Part shown: in pieces, positions 54,801-64,000 of the stretch
Layout of the letters: every line of letters starts with the position of its first letter
Position numbering within the stretch: the first letter of the stretch is position 1
From: Dryas octopetala
Taxonomy: Eukaryota; Streptophyta; Magnoliopsida; Rosales; Rosaceae
DNA: 64,000 nucleotides
Assembly: GCA_963921425.1 (NCBI GenBank)
Contig: OY992835.1
Location: 16,058,001 to 16,122,000, forward strand
Direction: 5' to 3'
The notes under the pieces: model-generated
The model's input: only the letters and a program-made list of their open reading frames with translations
What the model was told of the DNA's origin: nothing
The model's database searches: none
Position numbers and translations under genes: made by a program

Positions 54801-57800
54801 CTACCTAACTGAGGGACTTTGCATAGTGATTGAATTCTCAAACATCACCATGGAATTTTTAGTTTCACGACTCTTCTTGGTTGGAGCCAGCTCTTTTGCC
54901 AAACACTCCTTCAGTCCCACCACCACCTCACTCATGGTTGGCCTTTCGGCAGTGTTTGTAGATACACATTCCATTGCTAGTTCCACAGCATCCCAGGCAG
55001 AGTTAACATTGAAAGTTCCCTCTAACTTGGGATCAACAATGCTGTAGATGTCTCCTTTTTCAAGCATCGAACCAACCCAATCGCTGATGTGAATTCTCTC
55101 TTGTGTTTTCGAAAAAACAGGTCGACTTGTTAACATCTCTAACAGGACAATCCCAAAGCTATAGACATCACTTTTCTCATTTAACCTGTTTGACTTGCTG
55201 TACCTTCAAAGCCAAACATGCAACTCAAATCATTTGCTAAAATGCCCAGTTATAGTTCCTTTCTTCTTTCTTCTTCTTGCTTTATTTAATTAAAGTCTGC
55301 TTCACTGACACATATTAATACTTTAAATACTAATTAAGATGTCTAAATGAAACACTGCCACATTAATTAGGATTGTTAATTTGTAGCATTACTCAATCTA
55401 AAAAAAATACTTACTCAGGGGCAAGGTAGCCAGGAGTGCCAGCAACACCTGTTGATATATGAGTCCCATCATCTAGAGGGAAAACTCTAGATAGGCCAAA
55501 ATCAGATAGTTTGGCTTGAAAATTTTCATTCAGCAAGATATTTGTTGATTTCACATCCCTGTGGATTATAGGTGGCGTACAACCGTAGTGCAGATACTCC
55601 AATCCTGCATTTCAAAATTCAGGCATCACTTGTCAAAAAATCAAATTCAAACAAGGATATTCTACAACAGGATTATGATTCTATGAAAACCATTCAGTTG
55701 CAGACCTAGTGCAGCATCTGTTGCTATTTGAAGTCTACCTTCCCAAGTTGAGTTGGTATCTACATCTATAAAAAAATAAAAGAATCTCAGACAATTTATT
55801 GACCAATGTACAATTTAGGTGTACTAAGAAATTGACAACTTCGCTACTGATGGAGTTATTTCAGTTGCTGCAGTCAAACCTGAAAGAAATGCATGTAAGT
55901 CTCCCTTGGCCATGTACTCGTACACGAGCCCTTTTTTGTTTTTCTCATTGCAATATCCTACGAGGCTTGTCAAGTTTATATGATGCACTCTCGTAAGAAG
56001 ATCAACCTGTAATTTAAGAGGCCACAAATGCAAAATCTTAGTTCATTATATATATGTATATATATATATATATATGATTGACCACAAAATCATTGCTTGC
56101 AATTGTTTAGTTGGACAAACTTGCCTCTGCATGAAATTGTTGATACCCTTGAATTGAAGATGGCGAAAGCATCTTAACTGCTACTTGAGTTTTGTCTATG
56201 CGGCCATGATAAACTGTTCCAAATCCACCTTTGCCAAGAGTCCTCTCCAAGTTGTTGGTGATCTTGAGTATCTTAGAGTATGTAAACTGTTGTTTTGTTG
56301 ACTTGGACTCGAAAGTGGCTTTTGCATCATTTATAGTGATTATAACAAGTTATTAGTACATAAACAGTCGAACTCTTGCCATGATTGCAGCACAAAGTGC
56401 CTCAACCTGCATTTTATATGCTCGCCAAAAAAAAAAAAAACTTAAAAACAAATGTTTCGAAGTCTTACCTTGTTCATGTTGTCTTTTCCTTTTCAAGCCC
56501 CACCAGATAGCTGCTACAGATAATAAGAGGATTGAAACTCCGGCGATTGACCCTATTACAGGAATAATGAAATTGTGCTTCTTCTTTTCACAAGAAAAAT
56601 TTCCAGATAGAGTTGGATTTTCGCACAAACTGACATCAAAATGGTTGACAGCAACAGTACTAGTTAGATGTTGATCAATTACAGGTACCAATGATATAAA
56701 TTCTGTAGTATTTGTAGCAGGTGTTATAATTCTCAGTATCCAGTTTGCTGGGATACACCTGTGTGATCACGATTCCTGCAAGATTTACGTGTCCACAACC
56801 TGATCATTTTATATTTTTTTTCATGAATATATAGAAACTGGTGGCATCTGTATAAATGAGTTAATCGCTCTAAGCTAGCTGTAATACAGTTTTAGAGGGA
56901 GTCAAACACGAAGTTTGGAGGTCATGGTTTTCTATAAAAAGCATATATACCTTAACTTTAGGGAACCATTCTTTCTTTTTTCTATCAATCCTACCGGAAC
57001 AGAGCCTGTGAGCTTGTTATTCTCCAAGTTTCTGCAAAGGTAAAGCAGTCTGTCAGTCGCCATGTTTTCTAACTAATCAATTAGCCCCATCATGCATATA
57101 TGCATGTATAACCAAATAATTAACTTACAGGACAGTTAAATGTGAGAAATGAGACAAAAAGTCTGGAATTGTTCCTGTTAAGTTGTTGTTTGATAAATCC
57201 CTGAAATCATGAGCAGCTCAACTCATTTAAAACTGATGGCGCAAAATGAAATTAGGATCCTATGCACACACAGTAAAACATATATGCTTACAATGTCTGT
57301 ATCATGGTGAGCTTGGATATAGAAGGAGGTATCTCCCCTGTTAATCCACTTGAGGACAAGTCCCTGCAGATTGCATGTTCCATAACTTAAATTCACTAAA
57401 ACATTTATGCATGGAATTAATTAAAATGAAATTAATATAATGATCAAGAGTAATTAAGTTTGAGAAGAGATACTGATATATACTTACAAGGATATGATTC
57501 TTGGGGGCTCATTTTCAGGATAGCTACACTTGACAGCTTCCCATGAGTACTTTTGAGGGGAACATGGATCTCCTCGCCAGTTTTTCTCAATTCCATAACT
57601 TGACTTGATGTTTGTGATTGCATCAACTTAGATTTTCATAACACAAACAGAAAATCCCATCAAACTCAATCTTATTCAGTTACATAGTGGGTAAATAATA
57701 AGGCAATAAATCAATAAATAAGCTTGTGGGTGAGGAGAAATATATGTATAAAAATACTTACCATCTTGTTGGTTTGTTTCTAATATTGAGAACTTCTTTA

Positions 57801-59159
57801 CCATATAAATCTCGAAAGCATTGAGGATGGGTGGAAGGGTAGAGGTGTCAGCCGCAGAGATTGCAATCTCAACAGATTGTCCTGTAATACGCCAAGGCTC
57901 TTTGCTGGGAACAGTACTTGTGTACAAGTAAGTAGGAGCAAATGGATCAACAGTGCGCTCTCCATCTCTACTAACATAGAGCATTCTGGATTGGTTGGAT
58001 TGGAGCATTTCAACTTCTGCAAAGTGCAAGTAATAATAATACTCTGTACTTCTATCAGCACCCTCGGGTGGCAGGAAAGTAATAACCAATGAATTATCTG
58101 TTGGATCGTTTGGCGTGGCAGCACTACTCATAACTAGAGATGGTGGTCGGTAACCATTGTCCGATTCATCGTCGATGGTGAATGCGGTAATTAACTGTGT
58201 CCAATCATCCAGTTGATCATTATAATTAAACCAGAAGCGATCATGAATATCATCCGGATACCTATATATCAGACATGCATATAGAAGATGAGTGTTAGAA
58301 TTAGAGCATCCAACAGACGCGAAACCGGCCAATTGGATCATTCTACATACATTAATCTACTTACGTTCTGCTACAATGAGTACTCTCACCTGTATCCTGC
58401 ATTCAGATCATTGGATATTAGACCCGTGTCGTAGCGCGAGACATATGCCAAGGTCTCGTTCCCTTGCGTTTTATAAGTGTCACTAGGTAAGGGCCTGAGT
58501 TCAATTCTTGATATAAATGGAACCCCAGAGCCTGTGTTCACCAAACAAATCTGTATGTAGCTTCGCAGAGGGACATGTATGAGCTCCCTGAATGTGTTAA
58601 GAGAGGCATTCTCGAACCCCATTGAATCCCACAAGTTTGGTCCAAGATGGAGTTCGAATTCCGGTAGTTTATCTTGGCCATCGTAATTCCCATATAAGAA
58701 ACCTGCTCGGATCAAATATCTGGTGCCACTTGTAACGTTTATGTTGTAGCAGTTTCTGAGTCCCTTAGGGAAGCTCCTAAGAGACATGTACGGCTTTTGA
58801 TTCTCATCTCTGTATTTATACGATACCAATTTACTTTCACCAGTGTCAATGAAGTTGGTGTCTGGAACATAGGTGATGCCTGTTTTAGTTTCATTGTAGC
58901 TGGGATTGTCTACTAGGCCACAATCTATGCTAATGAAGCCTGCAGATACAGACATATATTATATATATTTATAGGTTCTTAATTGGGCATGTTATAATTT
59001 GCATTGTTGAACAAAATAAACAATATGATTATGATAGTGCAGATGTTCATATATACCTGACTGATCATCCAGGGCATGAACTAAGAGCATAAGGTAATTT
59101 AAAGCAAAACCACCTAACACTGCAAAGAGGAAGAATTGGTTGAATGTCCGAGACATCAT
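54801..59159 (-). CDS. RLK-D: malectin-like LRR receptor-like Ser/Thr kinase, probably complete
   Basis: Paralog of RLK-B with the same 13 exons: 59159-59057, 58939-58390, 58261-57762, 57626-57488, 57363-57292, 57200-57129, 57031-56951, 56629-56469, 56318-56125, 56006-55880, 55759-55706, 55604-55415, 55203-54801; 2646 nt, 881 residues in frame. Signal peptide [20 protein letters not shown], malectin-like ectodomain, three LRRs, membrane helix after [16 protein letters not shown], kinase with [29 protein letters not shown] and YLAPE. The one doubtful point is exon 9: the acceptor used in RLK-B is not conserved and I used the next AG (CAAAAG, 56319), which keeps frame but shortens the juxtamembrane segment by eight residues. 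The following intron has a GC donor. Confidence 0.85.
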
Positions 59160-59234
59160 TATGCTCTGGAAACATGCAAGCTAGCTAGCTAGAGACTCGC
59201 AAATATATCGTCAATGAATAACATTTATATCATC

Positions 59235-59249
59235 TATATATAAGTAGGC
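59235..59249 (-). promoter_or_regulatory. TATA box of RLK-D
   Basis: CCTACTTATATATAG on the minus strand, about 75-90 bases upstream of the ATG; neighbouring AATGAATAACATTTATATC aligns with the displaced RLK-C promoter at 52209. Confidence 0.45.
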
Positions 59250-60490
59250 CATGGCTATTTCTAAACGTGGATCTTTTTCTGTAACTTCCATGAATTTACG
59301 ATGCATGGGTGGACCTGTAGAGGGGCCAGTGAAGGAAATTTCCCTCACTCACCCTTTGCCACAGCCATGAGCTTCCCCCATCAATCCAATAATTTTCTTA
59401 CGGGTGGGGACAAGGTGTTTGACAAAATAGCTCAAAGAGAGAAGCTGATAGGAGCAGAACACGTCTCAGTTGAAATTTTATTTATTTATTAATGTACCCG
59501 CCCAAGTTGGCCATCTCACCAAAATTTCAAATCTCTCATAATCTCTCATATTTACATTTAGTGTTAAATATGGGATGGGCCGGATGAGCTTCATGTAGTT
59601 TTTCAACAATCCAAACCATCTATTTTTTAGGTCTCTATTCATAAATCATCCTTGCAAACAATTAGCCAAATCGGAAATCATTTGTCTATTTAACTTTGAT
59701 CAAACAAATAGACGAATCAAATATTTTCGATAAAACTGTCTATTTAATACTAAATGTGAGATCCCACACTTGAAGCTTCCTGTATATATATATATACATT
59801 GTTTACTTAACAATGAGATTCTTATTTTCTTAAAACTGATAACTTTTACTTTATTAGAGAATGACACATTTTTTATAATGTTAATATGATAACATTTTAC
59901 ATTTATATTTTTTTATAGTTGTTTATAATAATATATAGTAGTTTAATATTTATGTTATTACTAACATAAGTGGTATTATATAAGTATATATAACTAAATT
60001 TCAGTAATTAAAGATGCTCTAGCAGAAGTACAAATAATTAAAGACCGGCCTATATAGGGTCAAGTGAAGGCAATTGCCCCCATTCATTAGTTTGTCCACC
60101 ATGAGCAACCCAACAGCCCAATATATCTTTGATATTTTCCATGAGGGCGGGGACAAGTTGCTTGGGGAAGTGCCTCAAAAAGAGGATGATAGGAACAACA
60201 ATATTACAAGTTTACAACTATAGCTTGTAATATGGTATTCCCTTTCATCAATAAAAATATTGTTAGTGAATTCTTTCTCGAAAACTTTCTCATCTTATCT
60301 CATAAACAAAAATTTCTAAGTCCGCAGAGTAGTACAGAAACTATTAAATTATGTGTTTCATTAATATATAATCATAAAATATGATATGTTTAGCATGTTT
60401 CATATTGTCATTGGAGAAACAATGTATGCAGGTGTGCATAAATTACCCATTAATTAGTTGATTCTACAGCCAGAAGTAACACAGAAGGAG
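59250..60490. other. Upstream region of RLK-D
   Basis: No gene. Two diverged copies of a 160-bp segment occur at about 59300-59462 and 60040-60205 (shared GTGAAGG, GGGGACAAG, GATAGGA). Between them is AT-rich DNA with weak inverted symmetry (CATTTAGTGTTAAATA near 59552 and its rough complement near 59735). The frame 59301-59492 is not recognised. Confidence 0.4.
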
Positions 60491-60514
60491 CTACTAGTTC
60501 AGAAGCCACAGCCA

Positions 60515-60866
60515 AGTCAGAGGGGGTGTGGGAGGGGCTGGGTGGGGGTGGGCCAAGTTGGGGCTGGGCTGCGTAGGGCGGGGAGGGGCAGAGCAAGGGT
60601 GGGGCAAGGTTGGGCTACGTGGGTCAAATCGGAGCAGAGCGAGAGCGGGGTGGGGCAAGGTAGGCTGGGCTGGGGCTGGGCAGGGGCTGGGTTGGGCTGG
60701 GTTATGTGGGGTATATCGAGGCAGAGAGAGGGCGGGACGGGCAGATAGGCGGAGGGTGAGGCTGGATGGGGCGATGCTGGGCGGGGCGGGGCGGGGCTGA
60801 GGCTGGGGCTGCGTGGAGTTGGGGATGGGTGGGGGCGTGGCTGGCATGTGTAGAGAGAAAGAGAAG

Positions 60867-60914
<48 letters not shown>

Positions 60915-61040
60915 GAGGGAAATGGGAGTTGTCGGCATGTGCAGTGGGTGGAGAGGGAGGGGTGGCCGGAATGTGCAGTGGGTGGGAAGAGAGGGTGGCC
61001 GGCTTGCGCAGTGGGTGGAGAGGGAAGGGTTTGGTTTTTT
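60515..61040. repeat. G-rich low-complexity tract with (GA)n
   Basis: 60515-60845 consists of irregular GGGCTGGG, GGGGCAAGG and GGGTGGGG units, with dozens of G runs of three or more on the plus strand; (GA)n follows at about 60860-60915 and then three copies of GTGCAGTGGGTGG(G/A)-like units (to about 61025). Open frames in it are compositional. Confidence 0.85.
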
Positions 61041-61149
61041 TTGTTTTTTTTATAATTTAATTGAATTTTAAAGATTTTATTTTTTAAATATTATTTTAAT
61101 TTAAAGTTTTATTATTTTATTAATTTAAATATTATTTTAAATATATTTT

Positions 61150-61330
61150 ACAGTTGAAATGACAAAATTACCCTTCCACGTCAGCATTTCTAACAGTGGT
61201 GTTGACGGAATCAGGCAACGTGGGAAACAGCATAAAAGTTTAGGGGGTTATATGAGACAAATAAATGTGAAGGGGCAAAGTGAGAAAAAATTAACCTAAA
61301 AGTCAGGGGCAAATGTGCTAATAAGCCTAT
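61150..61330. mobile_element. Possible transposon end
   Basis: Ends with AAAGTCAGGGGCAAATGTGC and AATAAGCC after GGGGTTATATGAGAC-type sequence, wording seen at the termini of common plant DNA elements. I could not find the other end, so the assignment is weak. Confidence 0.25.
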
Positions 61331-61771
61331 ATATAATATACATACAAAGTACAAAAGTAGAAACTAGAAAATATAGTTGTCTGGCCAATTTTTCCTATAA
61401 CGTACCAAACATAGAGAATTTTTTCAAAGGATTTGGATAACTCATAATTGCTATAATTTAATATATATTCTTTGGAAATAAGAAAGGACCATAAATGTGG
61501 ATAGGGTTTTTTTTTTTTTTTAGGATTTATTTTTTTTAGTCTAATTCATGAATGTCATATAAGGGTATAAAATTGTAATATAAAAATGTAGTAAGTATAA
61601 TATTACTGTATAAAAAAATAAAAAATGAAAAAGTACCATAAATCTGGAGACTAACGAGTGGAGGAAGAGTTGGGTAATTAGGTTTACATCCTCGGTTTAT
61701 TTAATTTTTTAATTGAAACTTGGTGATACTGTTAAATGTGGGTCTAGTCCTTTCACTACATAATTCATTAG

Positions 61772-62022
61772 TGTTTTTTTTTTTTTTGGGTACAAGAGGG
61801 GCCAAAGCCCAAAAGAAAAACCTAAACAACTAAAGCTCTAGGACATGGAGTACCAAGAGCATTAGCAAAAAGTAAAGAGCAAACCTCAAGAGGAGAGAAA
61901 TCAAACCAATTAACACCCAAATCCTTCTCAACACTTAAAGAGGCTAAACGATCAGCACAAAATTTTTGCTCACGATACACATGCCTCACCATGCAATTAG
62001 CAAACCTCACCATGCTCACGAT
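61772..62022 (-). mobile_element. 5'-truncated LINE (L1-type) tail
   Basis: The minus strand encodes the C-terminal RNase H-like end of a plant L1-type LINE: MVRHVYREQKFCADRLASLS, then LGVNWFDFSPLEVCSLL and a stop at 61822, a short 3' end and a poly(A) run (T run at 61774-61787 on plus). Flanks carry ACATAATTCATTAG (61758-61771) and ACATAATTAATTAG (62023-62036), a 14-bp target duplication with one difference. Only the last about 250 bp of the element were inserted. Confidence 0.78.
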
Positions 62023-62036
62023 ACATAATTAATTAG

Positions 62037-62705
62037 CTTTGCATATATTTCCTCTTTCGATCTCTTTCAATTTTTATATTTATATTTCCGGTCCTTTGCT
62101 CCGATTGGCTTTGTGTGTAATAGTTGGTGGATTTGCAAATCATTTTTTTTTCTCTCTAATATTTCCTTCATTGACTAAATAAACCTGCAAATTTTTTTAT
62201 TTGAATCTGAATTCTCTGTAATTAATAAGAGATGAATTTGATGATTCAATCTAATAGCCTGATTATGATTCGAATTTAATAACTCATTAAGTTAATGAAA
62301 CAAATAAGAATTGTAGTGATTCCAAAATTTGATCTAATTGGCAAAATTAAAACCACAATGATAAAATATACTTTTAGCTCAAATCAAAACACAGGACTAA
62401 AAATATATTTTACAATATAATCTATGAGGGGACCTTGTGGCCCTTTCTACAAGTTGAAGTTTTTGCAGTCAGGGGAATTGTTATTGCACCTTTCATGAAT
62501 TTATGAAGGAGGGACACGCATGCACCATGGCCCATCGTTTACTGGCACCGCACCAAAACTGACGCCGTTGAAACGTACACATGCCGTCAAAGGTCTATAT
62601 CTATCACGTGTGATGTGCAGCATGCAGTAAATATAAATAAACACGCCATATATGGGGTTCACGTCTAATTTAAGTAACCAAATTTTAATTCTGTGCTGTG
62701 GACAT
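62037..62705. other. Intergenic DNA
   Basis: AT-rich, no gene or repeat recognised. Confidence 0.5.
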
Positions 62706-64000
62706 CAAGGAATAAAATTTCGAGTTTTGAGGAAATTTCGATGGAAATTTCGACGGAAATTTCGAAGATTTTTAAATTTCGACAAAAATTCGACGGAAAC
62801 GACGGAAATTATTATCAAAATACGGAAATTTTGAATGAAACTTCACCATATGTTTATTTAACATATTATCTACTACATTGATAAAAAACATTGAAAAAAA
62901 CCAAATTATATGGTAGGTTTCATGTGATATGTGATGAATATAATGCGCGCTGGAGGCAAATACTGTTAAAAAAATGCTTCACTAATTAATAATTACTTCA
63001 ATAACACCTCAATTTTATTTTTACTATAATATTGCCACATGAATTACAAAAGTAATCAATACCACATAGAGTTTCTAGGAGGTTCAAAATTTTCGCTGTC
63101 TTCAGTATCATCATGTCCAGAGTAGGTGTAATGTGAAGAATAATCATCCCAAGATACTTCTCAAGCATAATTTTGCATGTAATTGCCAACATGCCAACCA
63201 TATGGATCAGGAACCTGTTGTGGTTGAATTTGCCCATAAGCATACTCATTTGAAGAGTTTGTCTCTTGTTGTGCCAATGAGTTACTATCAGACTCAACCA
63301 AGTAAGGCAGATGTGGTGGGTAGAATATTAGAGGGTTTTGCCCATAATTGTAATTGTCACTTCCTACCCCTATAGAGCCAAAAGTGGTGGATAATGAATC
63401 CTCTTCTTCTTGTGCCAAACTCTCATGACCTCTTTGTCTGCGACTATAGTCTTTTCCTATGGCACCAATTCCTGGTCCGGCACGCCTACTCCCATGATCC
63501 TCATCTTGTGTTGCATGTGTGTAGTGTGCTTCGACAGAAAATGGGCTTATATACTCTTGAGAATGTCCAGTGACATCTTTATTTCCACCACCACCACCAC
63601 CACTACCTCTACCACCACCACTACCTCTACCTCCACTGTTGGTAGGAGTGCCCGATCTTGTGCTAGAGTTGCCTGATCTAGAAGGATTAGTGGGAACTGG
63701 CTCAGTACGATGTGTCGACCTTGGTTGCATAAGTTCATTCAAACTTGTAGTAGGGCTCACCTCCTCATTTAGAACTCTGTCCATATTGATACCTTCCTGA
63801 CGTGCTTGAGCTGCAATATCAGGGTCTGGATTGCCTGCATCATCATCTAAATGGAGGGGCCTAATCCACTGATAAAGCTGGTTTTTCTCCACATCATCAT
63901 CCCCTATTGCAGCATCATATATATCCAGCGGATCATATTCATCAACGCGATCCTCCTCTGCTTTCTTGTCTCGAAGTGCAAGCCTCATATTATAGTAGCA
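62706..64000 (-). mobile_element. 3' part of a hAT element (continues beyond the window)
   Basis: The terminus CAAGGAATAAAATTTCG at 62706 and the next about 260 bp match the end of the non-autonomous element at 32824. Inward of it lies the end of a transposase frame (63161 onward, minus). The other terminus is outside the window. Confidence 0.75.
63161..64000 (-). CDS. hAT transposase, C-terminal part
   Basis: At least 275 codons up to the stop at 63161-63163; the start is to the right of the window. The first visible part, MRLALRDKKAEEDRVDEYDP followed by LDIYD and LYQWIRP, is the segment that follows the hAT dimerisation domain in plant Ac-like/DUF659 transposases. The rest is a long low-complexity tail: Ser/Thr-rich, a glycine tract (GGRGSGGGRGSGGGGGG), then Gln/Asn/Tyr-rich to the end NYMQNYA. 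The frame is open to the window edge, so the element may be whole, but the catalytic domain cannot be seen here. Confidence 0.7.
   Translation of the reverse strand, partial: CYYNMRLALRDKKAEEDRVDEYDPLDIYDAAIGDDDVEKNQLYQWIRPLHLDDDAGNPDPDIAAQARQEGINMDRVLNEEVSPTTSLNELMQPRSTHRTEPVPTNPSRSGNSSTRSGTPTNSGGRGSGGGRGSGGGGGGNKDVTGHSQEYISPFSVEAHYTHATQDEDHGSRRAGPGIGAIGKDYSRRQRGHESLAQEEEDSLSTTFGSIGVGSDNYNYGQNPLIFYPPHLPYLVESDSNSLAQQETNSSNEYAYGQIQPQQVPDPYGWHVGNYMQNYA

Noticed and set aside
59540-59765. Weak inverted symmetry suggesting a further MITE
   Set aside because: Arms match poorly and no flanking duplication was found.

Overview
The window is a plant nuclear chromosome segment, most likely from a woody eudicot. 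Evidence: many short GT-AG introns, malectin-like LRR receptor kinases of the plant LRR-RLK subfamily I, a plant GDSL esterase, Ty1/Copia and Ty3/Gypsy LTR elements, hAT and Mutator-like elements, and AT-rich intergenic DNA. I could not fix the species. Four host genes or gene copies matter: a complete five-exon GDSL esterase/lipase (5505-7555, minus) and a minus-strand tandem array of LRR receptor kinases. The array holds RLK-A (12712-17898, decayed), RLK-B (26584-31020, whole, 13 exons, 884 aa by my splice model), RLK-C (35342-45272, a pseudogene split by a transposon) and RLK-D (54801-59159, probably whole, 881 aa). There is also an isolated last kinase exon at 9987-10662 and an older, more divergent kinase-exon relic near 53.86-54.05 kb. 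The paralogs share intron positions, promoters and 3' flanks, so the cluster grew by repeated tandem duplication of roughly 9-14 kb units.

Region by region: 1-2.8 kb holds rearranged fragments of a TTF-type/hAT transposase-like gene. At 2.8-5.5 kb are a possible Helitron end, a 181-bp MITE with a 9-bp target duplication and a hairpin-forming inverted repeat. The GDSL gene follows at 5.5-7.6 kb. At 7.6-10 kb are tandem repeats and a second MULE-type MITE. From 10 to 18 kb lie the kinase fragment, a solo Gypsy-type LTR and RLK-A. At 18.17-24.56 kb, upstream of RLK-A, is a head-to-head palindromic Copia structure. RLK-B and a triplicated upstream module carrying a non-autonomous hAT element fill 26.6-34.3 kb. 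RLK-C (35.3-45.3 kb) contains a young Copia element (39278-44723) in its malectin exon. A young pol-less Gypsy element (45316-52201) sits in its 5' leader. RLK-D ends at 59.2 kb. The right end has G-rich low-complexity DNA, a truncated LINE tail and the 3' end of a hAT element whose terminus matches the non-autonomous copy at 32.8 kb.

Functionally, RLK-B and RLK-D should be plasma-membrane receptor kinases with a malectin-like ectodomain, three LRRs, one transmembrane helix and an RD-type Ser/Thr kinase, as in the SIRK/FRK1 family. RLK-A, RLK-C and the fragments show the array losing copies by mutation and by transposon insertion. The most unusual item is the Copia palindrome. Its two arms have exactly equal length (2097 bp), enclose the rest of the element as a 2200-bp spacer and both end outward at the same LTR terminus. 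This fits a snap-back (self-primed) reverse-transcription product that was integrated. All boundaries were found by eye; no alignment or database search was run.
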